Origin: RGIG995 sp045543655
GTDB taxonomy: Bacteria; Bacillota; Clostridia; Oscillospirales; UBA644
Reading direction: 5' to 3'
Assembly (NCBI GenBank): GCA_045543655.1
Contig: JAZPXN010000044.1
Span: 1 to 49,996 of the forward strand
Length of the DNA stretch: 49,996 bases
A program made the position numbers and the translations under genes. The notes below the pieces were generated by a model. The model had not been told where the DNA came from. It did not search any database and saw only the letters and a program-made list of their open reading frames with translations. Of this stretch, positions 37,224-46,273 are shown piece after piece (the first letter of the stretch is position 1; each line of letters starts with the position of its first letter).

Positions 37224-38096
37224 ATGAGAATCGACGGCCTTCTGCGGGGCGGACTCCCGTCCCTTTCCTTTGAGGTATTCCCTCCCAAGACCGACACGGC
37301 CTTCGAGGCGGTGGAGACGGCGGTACACGAAATTGCCGCTCTGAAGCCGGCCTTCATGAGCGTGACCTACGGGGCGGGCGGGGGAACGAGCCAATACACC
37401 CTGGAGATTGCAAAGCGCATCAAGAAGGATCACGGGGTGCCCACGCTGGCCCACCTGACCTGCGTCTCCTCCACCCGCGCTTCGGTGGAAGAGCGGATCT
37501 GCGCCATGAAAGAGGCAGGGATCGAAAACGTTATGGCCCTGCGGGGAGATATTCCCGCCGACCGGATGGGCGAGGACCGGGAGAAATGGGATTACCGCTA
37601 TGCGGTAGAGCTGGTCCGGGAGTTAAAGGACCGGGGGTTCTGCATTGGCGGCGCCTGCTATCCGGAGATCCACCCGGAAAGCGCCAACCAGAAGGACGAC
37701 GTCAAGCGGCTGAAGGAAAAGGTGGACGCGGGGTGCGATTTTCTGACCACCCAGATGTTTTTCGACAATAATCTGCTCTACAATTTTCTTTATAAGATCC
37801 GGGAGGCGGGCATTACCGTGCCGGTGGTAGCGGGGATCATGCCCATTACCAACGCCAACCAGGTAGAGCGGGCCGTAAAGCTTTCCGGGTCGTTTATGCC
37901 CCAGCGCTTCAAGGCCATCGTGGACAAATTCGGCGCCGATCCGGCGTCCATGAAGCAGGCGGGCATCGCCTACGCCACCGACCAGATCATCGATCTTTAC
38001 GCAAACAATATTTGCAACGTCCACGTATATTCTATGAACAAGCCCGACGTGGCCCGGAAGATCCGGGATAATCTGTCGGATATTTTGGGGAAATAA
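37224..38096 (+). CDS. metF: Methylenetetrahydrofolate reductase
   Basis: 290 aa TIM-barrel flavoprotein. Family motifs: SFEVFPPKTD, SVTYGAGGG, AHLTCVSSTRASVEERI, ALRGDIPADRM, GGACYPEIHPES, DFLTTQMFFDN and VPVVAGIMPITN. It reduces 5,10-methylene-THF to 5-methyl-THF, the methyl donor for the methionine synthase encoded 9 bp downstream. The electron donor may not be NADH in anaerobes. RBS AAGGAAG. No SAM or B12 riboswitch is visible before it. Confidence 0.96.
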   Translation: MRIDGLLRGGLPSLSFEVFPPKTDTAFEAVETAVHEIAALKPAFMSVTYGAGGGTSQYTLEIAKRIKKDHGVPTLAHLTCVSSTRASVEERICAMKEAGIENVMALRGDIPADRMGEDREKWDYRYAVELVRELKDRGFCIGGACYPEIHPESANQKDDVKRLKEKVDAGCDFLTTQMFFDNNLLYNFLYKIREAGITVPVVAGIMPITNANQVERAVKLSGSFMPQRFKAIVDKFGADPASMKQAGIAYATDQIIDLYANNICNVHVYSMNKPDVARKIRDNLSDILGK

Positions 38097-38105
38097 GGAA
38101 AAAAC

Positions 38106-40499
38106 ATGAACCTGAGAGACTATATGAAAGATCACCTCCTTCTTCTGGACGGAGGAACGGGAACCCTTTTACAAAAGGCGGGGCTTGCCCCCGGCGAGGC
38201 GCCGGAAGCCTGGAATCTGACCCACCGGGAGGCGGTGAAGGCCGTTGCCCGAGGCTATTACGACGCCGGAAGCAATATCGTTTCCACCAATACCTTCGGC
38301 GCAAACGGACTGAAATTTTCCGCAGAAGAACTGTCGGAACTGATCCCCGCCGCCGTGGAGATCGTGAAAGAAGCCCGGAAGGAATCGACGGGAAACCAGG
38401 AAAAATTCATCGCCCTGGATCTCGGCCCCACCGGGCGGCTTCTGAAGCCCATGGGGGATCTGGATTTCGAGGATGCGGTGGCGGCCTTTGGAGAAGCGGT
38501 GAAGATCGGGGCCGGGTGCGGTGTGGATCTGATCTTCATCGAAACCATGACCGACTCGCTGGAAACCAAGGCGGCGGTTTTGGCGGCGAAGGAACGCTGT
38601 GATCTGCCGATCTTCGTCTCCAACGCCTACGGTGCCGACGGCCGACTGCTGAACGGAGCGGATCCGGAGGCCATGGTAACGCTGCTGGAGGGGCTTGGGG
38701 TGGATGCTCTGGGAGCAAACTGCTCTCTGGGGCCGTTGCAATTGCGCCCCATCGCCGAGCGGATTTTGGCGGCGGCCTCGGTGCCGGTGCTGTTAAAGCC
38801 CAATGCGGGACTTCCCCGGAGCGAAGGGGGGAAAACGGTCTACGACGTCACGCCGGAGGAATTCGCCGAAAGCGTTGCCGGGCAGATGAAAAAAGGGATC
38901 CGGATCGCCGGAGGATGCTGCGGAACTACCCCGGAATATCTCCGGTTATTATCGGAAAAAACCCGGGATATCAAGCCTTATCCCCTTGTGAAAAAAGAGA
39001 TTTGCCGCATTTCGTCATATACCCACGCCGTGGAATTCGGTTCGGAGCCGATCCTCATCGGAGAGCGGATCAACCCCACGGGGAAGAAGCGGTTTCAGCA
39101 GGCCTTGCGGGAAGGGGATATGGAATTCGTCCTGCAGGAGGGACTGAAGCAGGCGGAAAAAGGGGTGCACGCCCTGGACGTAAACGTAGGACTTCCGGAC
39201 GTGGAGGAAATCTCCCTTTTGCCCGCTACCGTGGAAGGCCTGCAGGGAGTCACGGATCTGCCCTTACAGATCGACACCGCAGACCCCAAGGCCATGGAAG
39301 CGGCGTTGCGGCGGTATAACGGCAAGGCGCTGATCAATTCGGTGAACGGGAAGCAGGAAAGCATGGACGCCGTTTTCCCCCTGGCAAAAAAATACGGCGG
39401 CGTGGTCATTGCCCTGACTTTGGACGAAGACGGGATCCCCGCCACGGCGGCAGGAAGGCTTGCCATTGCGGAAAAAATCGCTCTGCAGGCGAAGAAATAC
39501 GGCCTTGGGAAGGAGGATCTGATCTTCGATCCCCTTGCCATGACCGTGTCCTCGGATCAGACCTCGGCGCTGGTAACGCTGGAATGTCTGAAAACGCTGA
39601 CCGAACGAGGATACCGGACGTCTTTGGGGGTATCCAACGTCTCCTTCGGCCTGCCCGCCCGGGACGGCGTAAACGGCGTATTTTTTGCTCAGGCGCTGCA
39701 AAACGGCCTTTCGGCGGCGATTATGAATCCCCATTCTTTGGAAATGATGAAGGTCTATCACACCCACCGCCTGCTCCACGGAATGGATCCGGATTGCGCC
39801 GGATATCTGGCCTTCTCCGCCACCCTGCCCACGGCGACCGAAGGGGCGCCTGCCGCTTCCGCACCGAAGGAAGACCCGGCGAAGGGTCTTCAGGGCGCCA
39901 TCCGAAGAGGGCTGAAGACCGAAGCAGGGGCGTTGACCCGAACCTTATTGGAGTCCCGCCCGCCCTTGGAGATCGTGAACGAGGAGATCATCCCGGCGCT
40001 GGATGCGGTGGGGCTTGGATATGAAGAAAACCGGATCTATCTGCCTCAGCTGCTGATGAGTGCGGAGGCGGCGAAGGCGGCCTTCGAGGAGATCAAAAGG
40101 AAGGTCTCCGGATCCAATCAGAATCAGCCGGAAAAAGGGCCGGTGATCTTGGCGACGGTGAAGGGCGACGTTCACGATATCGGCAAAAACATCGTAAAAC
40201 TCTTATTGGAAAATTACGGCTTTTCCGTGATTGATCTGGGCAAGGACGTCCCCCCGGAACGGATCGTCGGAGAGGTCTTCGGCCGCAAAGCCCCTTTGGT
40301 AGGATTATCCGCCCTGATGACCACTACGGTCCCGGCCATGGAGGAGACCATCCGTCAACTGCGGCAGGCCTGCCCGAGCTGCAAGATCATGGTGGGCGGC
40401 GCGGTACTGACCCGGGAATACGCCGATCGCATCGGCGCCGACTTCTACGGCAAAGACGCCATGTCCTCCGTCCGCTACGCCGAGCAGGTGGTGGAGTAA
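38106..40499 (+). CDS. metH: Cobalamin-dependent methionine synthase, short form
   Basis: 797 aa. The homocysteine-binding barrel has the zinc cysteines in GANCSLGP and GGCCGTTPEY. The methyl-THF (pterin) barrel starts at IGERINPTGKKRF. The helical cap is followed by the B12 domain with the ligand histidine in DVHDIGKNI and the GLSALMTTT and GGAVLTREYADRIGADFYG motifs. The C-terminal S-adenosylmethionine reactivation domain of E. coli MetH (1227 aa) is absent and the protein ends with the B12 domain, as in many Clostridia. Reductive reactivation must use another protein, not found here. Partner of MetF, with which it forms an operon. Confidence 0.95.
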   Translation: MNLRDYMKDHLLLLDGGTGTLLQKAGLAPGEAPEAWNLTHREAVKAVARGYYDAGSNIVSTNTFGANGLKFSAEELSELIPAAVEIVKEARKESTGNQEKFIALDLGPTGRLLKPMGDLDFEDAVAAFGEAVKIGAGCGVDLIFIETMTDSLETKAAVLAAKERCDLPIFVSNAYGADGRLLNGADPEAMVTLLEGLGVDALGANCSLGPLQLRPIAERILAAASVPVLLKPNAGLPRSEGGKTVYDVTPEEFAESVAGQMKKGIRIAGGCCGTTPEYLRLLSEKTRDIKPYPLVKKEICRISSYTHAVEFGSEPILIGERINPTGKKRFQQALREGDMEFVLQEGLKQAEKGVHALDVNVGLPDVEEISLLPATVEGLQGVTDLPLQIDTADPKAMEAALRRYNGKALINSVNGKQESMDAVFPLAKKYGGVVIALTLDEDGIPATAAGRLAIAEKIALQAKKYGLGKEDLIFDPLAMTVSSDQTSALVTLECLKTLTERGYRTSLGVSNVSFGLPARDGVNGVFFAQALQNGLSAAIMNPHSLEMMKVYHTHRLLHGMDPDCAGYLAFSATLPTATEGAPAASAPKEDPAKGLQGAIRRGLKTEAGALTRTLLESRPPLEIVNEEIIPALDAVGLGYEENRIYLPQLLMSAEAAKAAFEEIKRKVSGSNQNQPEKGPVILATVKGDVHDIGKNIVKLLLENYGFSVIDLGKDVPPERIVGEVFGRKAPLVGLSALMTTTVPAMEETIRQLRQACPSCKIMVGGAVLTREYADRIGADFYGKDAMSSVRYAEQVVE

Positions 40500-40507
40500 G
40501 ATGGAGG

Positions 40508-40975
40508 GGAAGGATGTACTTTCTTGTTCGAGAACAAGAAAGTACCAAAGAAAAAGCGGAGGGGGACGAATTCCATTCGTCCGAGGCTGAGCAGGGATCG
40601 TTCATTCGCCATAAGGCGAACATCACTTTTCGTAGAAAAACTTCACTGCCCGCAACTTCACTTGCCGCAGGCAAACATCACCGGCAACGGCAGGAAGGAA
40701 AGGTAGTAACAGAATGGCGGACAATCCCTTCCACCGCCACGGGCGGTCCCCCTCCCCTTACTAAGGGGAGGCCGGACGGTTGCGCATCGTCCGAAATAAG
40801 AGTTTACTTTAAAGAGAAATTTCTTACCCCCACCACCAACCGCTTTGCGGTCGGTCCCCCTTCCCCTACCATAGGGGAAGGTGCAATGGAACGCATCGCC
40901 TTTGGGAGTAATGTTTTCCCTTGTGAAGGATTTTTAACAGCAACAGAGCGCAGGTACCATCTCATCCGGCATCGA
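40508..40975 (+). repeat. Repeat island after metH
   Basis: A perfect two-palindrome module (GTACTTTCTTGTTC-GA-GAACAAGAAAGTAC at 40513-40542, then GGACGAA/TTCGTCC at 40564-40583), a mini-hairpin string (40605-40690), a double-hairpin module (about 40722-40775) and a relative near 40840-40885. Confidence 0.85.
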
Positions 40976-40983
40976 ACGCAAAA

Positions 40984-41018
40984 CCCCGGTATGCATCAGC
41001 ATACCGGGGTATCGTTTT
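40984..41018 (+). terminator. Rho-independent terminator downstream of metH
   Basis: CCCCGGTATGC (40984-40994) pairs perfectly with GCATACCGGGG (40999-41009) across an ATCA loop, followed by TATCGTTTTATTG on the plus strand and preceded by AAA (TTT on the other strand). It separates the metH side from the pit operon and may act both ways. Confidence 0.75.
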
Positions 41019-41030
41019 ATTGATTTTTGC

Positions 41031-41350
41031 GGAAAATACGACGGAAAAGACCAAGCCCGTCACCGCGCTTTACGAGACGCAGAAAACGGAAGGTATTTTT
41101 CGTTGTACTTTTTCCGCCGCGTACAGACGGTACGCAGGGGAAAATACGACGGAAAAGACCAAACCCGTCACCGCGCCTTACGAGATGCAGAAAACGGAAG
41201 GTATTTTTCGTTGTACTTTTTCCGCCGCATACAGACGGTACGCAAGGGAAAATACGACGGAAAAGACCAAGCCCTTCAGGACGCTCCAACCGTTAGCCAA
41301 TCAATGCGAGACGCAGAAAACGGAAAGTATTTTTCGCCGCAGATTCCCCG
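41031..41350. repeat. 108-bp tandem repeat, about three copies
   Basis: Copies begin at 41033, 41141 and 41249 with AAAATACGACGGAAAAGACC, exactly 108 bp apart. The first two are nearly identical; the third diverges in the middle. A fourth, weak echo (GCGGAAAAGACCGACG) follows near 41390. Because 108 is a multiple of three, frames stay open on both strands and give repetitive 36-residue units, but no ribosome site or known family supports a gene. It sits between the metH terminator and the 3' end of the phosphate transporter gene. Confidence 0.85.
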
Positions 41351-41411
41351 AAGCGTACATAGAGTACGTGAGGGGAATGGCCGGCGGAAAAGACCGACGT
41401 TTTCCAGTCTC

Positions 41412-42482
41412 TTACCGAAAGACGGATTGGGTGCAGAGGGCAACTACATAGGTCAGGAGACCTGCCGCAAGAGGCGACGAAACCCATGCAATAGCGATGT
41501 TTTTGAAGACGCCGAAGTTGACCACCTTGGGGCCCTTGGTCAGTCCGGCACCGACGACGGCACCGACGACGGCCTGAGAGGTGGAAACGGGGATCCCGAA
41601 GGTGTTGCCCATGAGAACGATGGTCAGAGCCATGGCGATGATCACCAGGAAGCCTTCGATCTGGGTCAGAGGGGCGATGGAGGTTCCGACGGTCATCATG
41701 ACCTTCTTGGAATAGGTAAGAACGCCCAAGGCGATGGCGATGCCGCCGATGGTGGCGGTAAGCCGGGCGTCGGAGAGAAGGTTCACCGCAACGCCGTCCA
41801 CCTCGGGAGCGTAATAGAGGGCGGTGACGTTCGCAGAAGAGTTCATGCCGATGCTGAAGGAGGCAAAGCCGCCGGCCACCAAATAACCGATTTTGACCAA
41901 AAAGTCGTAATGGGTCAGTTTGGTGAAGCGATTTGCCAGCAATTTGTTAAAAAGAAAGACAATGACGAAGGAAATGATGGCGGCACCCAGGGGGCAGATG
42001 AGCCAGGTGGAGGCGAATTTGCCCAACTGTGCCAGGTTCTGAGCCCGGAGGTCGGCATTGCCGTAATCCGCATAGAACAGACCCCAGCCGATGATGGCGC
42101 CGGTGATGGACTGATTGGCGGAAACGGGGAACTTGAGATAGGACATTACGAAGACCGTAAGGCCGGCGCAGGCGAAAACGATAGCGGCCTTCAGGGCAGA
42201 CTTCCAGACCAGGGTAGAGGCAGTGCCGTTGGCGATGGCGGCCTGAACCACGGAATCGGAGGCCATAACCTCGTTATTGGTAGCAAGCGAAGCCACCTCG
42301 GTGATATTCTGATGGCCCAGGGTAAAGGCGCCCACCACCACGAGGCTGGCGATAATGATCACCGCAGTGCGATATTTCACGACCCCCGTCGCCACGGCAG
42401 TCCCGAAGGCGTTGGCGGCGTCGTTGGTTCCGAGGGACCAACCCATGAAAATCCCTGCGGCCAGCAGTAAATAGATCCACAT
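41412..42482 (-). CDS. pit: Pit-family inorganic phosphate transporter
   Basis: 356 aa with about ten membrane segments. The two Pit signatures are clear: GTNDAANAFGTAVATG near the N-terminus and FGIPVSTSQAVVGAVVGAG in the second half, with FPVSANQSITGAIIG as the internal-duplication counterpart. It takes up metal-phosphate or phosphate with H+ or Na+. The gene starts 6 bp after a PhoU-like accessory gene. With the VTC-domain gene 18 kb away, the window shows both phosphate uptake and possible polyphosphate storage. Confidence 0.94.
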   Translation of the reverse strand: MWIYLLLAAGIFMGWSLGTNDAANAFGTAVATGVVKYRTAVIIIASLVVVGAFTLGHQNITEVASLATNNEVMASDSVVQAAIANGTASTLVWKSALKAAIVFACAGLTVFVMSYLKFPVSANQSITGAIIGWGLFYADYGNADLRAQNLAQLGKFASTWLICPLGAAIISFVIVFLFNKLLANRFTKLTHYDFLVKIGYLVAGGFASFSIGMNSSANVTALYYAPEVDGVAVNLLSDARLTATIGGIAIALGVLTYSKKVMMTVGTSIAPLTQIEGFLVIIAMALTIVLMGNTFGIPVSTSQAVVGAVVGAGLTKGPKVVNFGVFKNIAIAWVSSPLAAGLLTYVVALCTQSVFR

Positions 42483-42488
42483 GATAAA

Positions 42489-43145
42489 TTAGGCCTCTCT
42501 CTCGATCAGCATAATCTGGATATCGTCGGCGATGTTTTCGATGGAGTCGGAAAGATCGCAGATGGAATCGATGACGCCCCAGTAATAAACCTTTTCGAAG
42601 AGGGGAAGATCCATTTCAAAGATGCGCTCGTGGAGCATGGCTTCGATGCGGTCGACCCGGCTTTCCTCGGCGCGGACGTCGTCGAGGATCTTGCGGTCCT
42701 TGTCAAGACCCTTATAGTCGTTGAGAAGCTTATCCACGGCCTTATACAGAATGCGGATCTGATCCTCGGTAACGGCGATGATCTCCAGCACGTCGGAGTG
42801 AACCTCCTTGGGAAGCTGGATTCTCTCCAGGAACACCTTGCGGACGATGGCTTCGCACTTATTGGCGATGTGGTCGGTGGACTGAGCGAGGGAAATCAGA
42901 TTCTTGCGGGTGGCGGGGAGATAGGTCTCCCGCATGGTGTTGACGATGTGGATCAACTCCCGGTCGGCGGCCGCTTCGTGATCGTCCACGGAAACCTTGA
43001 TCGATTCCAGGGCGTTCCGGTCGGCGTTGTCGGAAAAGAGGACCTTGAAGAAATCCTCAAAGCTCTCGAAGCAGTCGGCAACGTCTTCCTGATGAGCGTA
43101 AAAGTACTTGGAAATTTTGTCGTTTTTCTTGCTGAAAATCAACAT
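42489..43145 (-). CDS. DUF47 family PhoU-like Pit accessory protein
   Basis: 218 aa, all-helical, PhoU-like: FSKKNDKISKYFYAHQEDVADC, VDDHEAAADRELIHIVNTMRETYLPATRKNLISLAQSTDHIANKCE and SDSIENIADDIQ match the DUF47/TIGR00153 layout. Such proteins are co-encoded with Pit transporters and likely control their activity by metal or phosphate state. First gene of the two-gene operon, with ATG behind AGGAGGAACT. Confidence 0.93.
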   Translation of the reverse strand: MLIFSKKNDKISKYFYAHQEDVADCFESFEDFFKVLFSDNADRNALESIKVSVDDHEAAADRELIHIVNTMRETYLPATRKNLISLAQSTDHIANKCEAIVRKVFLERIQLPKEVHSDVLEIIAVTEDQIRILYKAVDKLLNDYKGLDKDRKILDDVRAEESRVDRIEAMLHERIFEMDLPLFEKVYYWGVIDSICDLSDSIENIADDIQIMLIEREA

Positions 43146-43211
43146 ATGAGTTCCTCCTGTATATATATTGTTTTTTTCTCTTAACGGATTTTATATCTCT
43201 AATATTATAAT

Positions 43212-43240
43212 ATGATACACGAAACCGGGACAAAAGTCAA
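43212..43240 (-). promoter_or_regulatory. Promoter of the DUF47-pit operon
   Basis: Minus strand TTGACT (43240-43235), 17-bp spacer, TATCAT (43217-43212), about 66 bp upstream of the ATG. A TATAAT slightly further down is an alternative -10. No Pho-box-like repeat was recognised. Confidence 0.75.
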
Positions 43241-43294
43241 GGAAAAGGGCGATTTTTTCCGTATTTTGTCATAGTTTTCCCTGCAATCGTTATA

Positions 43295-44335
43295 TCAGAC
43301 GGCGGCGGCCTTGATGGATTCGATCAATTCCCGCACCGCCTCGTCCTCCGTTGCCCAGGAGGTGCAGATGCGGATGGCGGTATGCTCTTCGTCGGGTCTG
43401 CCCCAGATCTCAAAGGCGTATTTTTCGTTGAGGAAGGCAAGAATATCGTTGGAAACCACGGTAAAAATCTGGTTGGCGGCAGTTTCGTAAAGAAGGGGGA
43501 AGCCGTTTTTCTTCAGAGCGTCCCGGATCTTGTCGGCCTGGCGGTTGGCCCGTTCGGCAATCTCGGTATAAAGGCCTTCGGTGAAGAGGGTCAAAAACTG
43601 AAGCCCCAGAAGGCGGCCTTTTGCCAGCATCCCGCCCCGTTGCTTGAGGATATAGCGGAAATCGGCCTTGTATTCCTTTTTCGTAATCACGACGGCCTCG
43701 CCGAACAGAGCGCCGCATTTGGTGCCGCCGATGCAAAGAACGTCTACCTTTGCGGCGATCTCCTCCAGAGTCAGATCGTTGCCGCCGGCGGTAAGGGCGT
43801 AAGCCAGGCGGGCCCCGTCCATATACAGAGGCAGATGATAGGCGCGGCAGACGCGGGAAAGGTCGTACAGCTCCCGACGGGTATAAAGAGTTCCGTTTTC
43901 GGTGGGATGGGAAATATAGACCATGCCGGGCTGAACGGTATGCTCGTGGGAGGGGTCGGCGTAATGGGAGTTGACGGCGTCTTCGACCTGCTTTGCGGTG
44001 ATCTTGCCGTCGGAGGAGGGCAGAGTCAGAACCTTATGGCCGGCAGATTCAATGGCTCCCGATTCGTGGGCGGCGATATGGCCGGTCTCGGCGCAAAGAA
44101 CCCCCTGATGGGGACGGAGCAGGGAGGCGATCACGGTGGTATTGGCCTGGGTTCCCCCCATAAGGAAGTGAACGTCGGCCTCGGGGACGCCGGCGGCGGT
44201 GCGGATCCGGTCCCGGGCGGTGTCGCAATAGGGATCGCAGCCGTATCCTACGGTCTGCTCAAAATTGGTCTGGGTGAGGGCTTTCAGGATCCGGGGGTGG
44301 CATCCTTCCTGGTAATCACTGGCAAAACGGTACAT
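43295..44335 (-). CDS. Low-specificity L-threonine aldolase-like PLP enzyme
   Basis: 346 aa fold-type-I PLP enzyme of the beta-eliminating lyase family. FASDYQEGCHPRIL, the FLMGGTQANTTVI cofactor loop, ETGHIAAHESGAIE, YISHPTENGTLY, LYMDGARLAYAL with the PLP-ring Asp, and the Schiff-base lysine in CIGGTKCGALFGEAVV are seen. It probably cleaves threonine or allo-threonine to glycine and acetaldehyde. The chemistry of this sub-branch (related also to tyrosine and tryptophan lyase-like proteins) is not fixed by sequence. Single gene, RBS AAAGAAAGGAATC. Confidence 0.9.
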   Translation of the reverse strand: MYRFASDYQEGCHPRILKALTQTNFEQTVGYGCDPYCDTARDRIRTAAGVPEADVHFLMGGTQANTTVIASLLRPHQGVLCAETGHIAAHESGAIESAGHKVLTLPSSDGKITAKQVEDAVNSHYADPSHEHTVQPGMVYISHPTENGTLYTRRELYDLSRVCRAYHLPLYMDGARLAYALTAGGNDLTLEEIAAKVDVLCIGGTKCGALFGEAVVITKKEYKADFRYILKQRGGMLAKGRLLGLQFLTLFTEGLYTEIAERANRQADKIRDALKKNGFPLLYETAANQIFTVVSNDILAFLNEKYAFEIWGRPDEEHTAIRICTSWATEDEAVRELIESIKAAAV

Positions 44336-44429
44336 TTCGATTCCTTTCTTTGATAAAACGGTATGTGATGAGGTGGGTTACGGAGGAGGGGGGGGAGGGA
44401 GACGGTGTTCCTTTCTTTTCACGAGAAAA

Positions 44430-44499
44430 AAAGTGAGACCCGAAAAAGTCAAGTCGAAGACGCCGATCTTTTTCGCCGGTCGACACTTTTGCCGTAGCT
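44430..44499 (+). mobile_element. ~70-bp structured element, copy C
   Basis: It lies between GAGAAAA and GAAAGGAACC. The uninterrupted form of this same palindrome is found at 49377-49402, which shows the empty site directly. Confidence 0.7.
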
Positions 44500-45010
44500 G
44501 AAAGGAACCGAAAGAAAAGCGGAGGCGGACGAAATTCTTTCGTCCGGAGTTAAGCAGGGGAAGGCCTCTCGCCGGAACGGCGAACATCACTTTTCTCCGA
44601 AAAACTTCACTGCAAAGCAACTTCACTTGCCGTCAGGCAAACTTCACTGTAAAACAACTTCACTTTCCGAAGGCAAACATCACCGCCAACGGCGGGGAGG
44701 GAAGTAACATTTGCGCAGGGACAACCCTTCCACCGCAAGCGGTCCCCCTCCCCTTACACAGGGGAGGTATATTTTAGGGCGCATTGACTTTTTAGGTAGT
44801 ATTTTTCCTTGTGGCAGTTTTTCATAGAACAGAATGGCGGTCAATCTCATCCGTCACGGCGGACGGACACGCCGTGCCACCTTCCCTTACTAAGGGAAGG
44901 CAACCGTAGTGGCCACCTTGCTTGAAATTGGGCTACGGAAGAGCGCCTCTCGAATCGTGCGCCCTAAAAAGATTGTGCGCTTCGTTGCACCTTCCCCTTT
45001 GGAAGGGGAA

Positions 45011-45079
45011 CAAGTGAGACCCGAAAAATTCAAGCCAACGGCGCAGGATTTTTCGTTGGTCGACACTTATGCAGTAGCT
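45011..45079 (+). mobile_element. ~70-bp structured element, copy D (diverged)
   Basis: It lies after CTTTGGAAGGGGAA and before GGGGGACCGACC; the empty site is seen at 49713-49750. Its core is diverged, with CGAAAAAT/ATTTTTCG replacing CGAAAAAG/CTTTTTCG, a compensatory change that keeps the stem. Confidence 0.7.
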
Positions 45080-45187
45080 GGGGGACCGACCGCGTAGCGG
45101 TTGGTGGTGGGGGTAAGATGCATCTCATTAAAGTTAAATCTTATTTAAGTCGATGAGTAACCGTTCTGCCTCCCCTTAGTAAGGGGA

Positions 45188-45257
45188 CAAGTGAGACCCG
45201 AAAAAGTCAAGTCGAAGACGCCGACCTTTTTCGATGGTCGACACTTATGCCGTAGCT
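45188..45257 (+). mobile_element. ~70-bp structured element, copy E
   Basis: It lies after CCCCTTAGTAAGGGGA and before GGTGGCACCGTAGG; comparable empty sites are at 11841-11880 and 49828-49870. It is nearly identical to copy A. Confidence 0.7.
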
Positions 45258-45574
45258 GGTGGCACCGTAGGCGACGGAAGGGATTGCCCCATCTCCAATG
45301 GTAATTTTTAAGTTTTTCAAAAGATAACGCACAAAACCGAAGAGCAATGCGCTAAAATCCTGCCTTCTCCGGAGCGCCATGCGACGGGGAAGGTGGATCG
45401 CGAAGCGAGACGGATGGGGTTCCGTGGGCGCAAATGTCACTTTCCTTCCTGCCGTTGGCGGTGATGTTTGCCTTCGGCAAGTGAAGTTGCGGGGCAGTGA
45501 AGTTTTTCTTCGAAAAGTGATGTTCGCCTGCGGCGAGAGCATACCCCCTGCCCAGCTCCCGGTTCACCCCTGCA

Positions 45575-46267
45575 TCACCCGATCAGGGAAAAAAGCCACC
45601 ACAAAAGAGGGGCGAAGACGAGGGAGGGGAGGAAATTGGCCACCTTGATCTTCGTGACGTTGATAAGATTCAGCCCCAGGGCCAGAATCATCAGCGATCC
45701 GACGCAGACCATGGCGGTGACGGCGCCGTCGGACAAAACGGGCTGAAGGAAGCGGGCAAAAAGCACCAAAGCTCCCTGGAATACGAAAACGAAGGCGGAG
45801 GCAAACAACACGCCCACCCCCAGGGAGGCGGCCAGCATCATAGACGAGCAAAGATCCAGAAGGGACTTGGTAAAGATCAGCGTGTGATCCCCGGAAATGC
45901 CGGAATTCAGCGATCCCACCACCGTCATAGCCCCCACGCAAAAGACCAGGGAGGCGGTCATAAAGCCCTGGGCGACGGTGCCTGCGGCAGATCTCCCGGC
46001 CACCCGGCCCTCGATGATCTTCCCCAGTTTTTCGATGCCGCCGTCGATATTCAGAAGAAACCCGACGATCGCGCCCAGAACCATGGCCGCAATGACGAGA
46101 AGCACGTTGGTATCGGTCAGCATTCCGTCCACGCCGATATAAACCGTGCAAAGCCCCAGAGCGGTCATAACGCCGCCGGATATTTTTTGGGGGATGACCT
46201 TTTTAAAGAGCAATCCCACCGTACTCCCCACGATAACCGCGAGAGTATTGACAAGTACGCCGAGCAT
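45575..46267 (-). CDS. DUF554 family membrane protein
   Basis: 230 aa with six or seven membrane segments. MLGVLVNTLAVIVGSTVGLLFKK, a GLCTVYIGVDGML segment and VAQGFMTASLVFCVGAMTVVGSLNSG are hallmarks of DUF554 (YdfK/YqgA-like) proteins. The function is unknown; a transport role is often assumed. Last gene of the ruv operon, 6 bp after the acyltransferase-like gene. Its stop lies about 30 bp from a reversed repeat string. Confidence 0.92.
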   Translation of the reverse strand: MLGVLVNTLAVIVGSTVGLLFKKVIPQKISGGVMTALGLCTVYIGVDGMLTDTNVLLVIAAMVLGAIVGFLLNIDGGIEKLGKIIEGRVAGRSAAGTVAQGFMTASLVFCVGAMTVVGSLNSGISGDHTLIFTKSLLDLCSSMMLAASLGVGVLFASAFVFVFQGALVLFARFLQPVLSDGAVTAMVCVGSLMILALGLNLINVTKIKVANFLPSLVFAPLLWWLFSLIG

Positions 46268-46273
46268 GATGCA

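Larger units (their letters stand above)
44400..45545. repeat. Largest repeat island, with three nested elements
   Basis: No gene between the aldolase start and the DUF554 gene end. In order: a palindrome module (44405-44545) split by element C, a mini-hairpin string (44560-44695), double-hairpin modules (44725-44770 and 44840-44905), a CTTCCCCTTT/GGAAGGGGAAG module carrying element D, a CTCCCCTTAG/TAAGGGGA module carrying element E, and a reversed mini-hairpin string (about 45440-45545) ending near the DUF554 stop. Confidence 0.8.

Noticed and set aside
41020..41451. 143-codon repetitive open frame, and a 90-codon one on the other strand
   Set aside because: Both are forced open by the 108-bp period; no start signals or homology, so treated as a DNA repeat.
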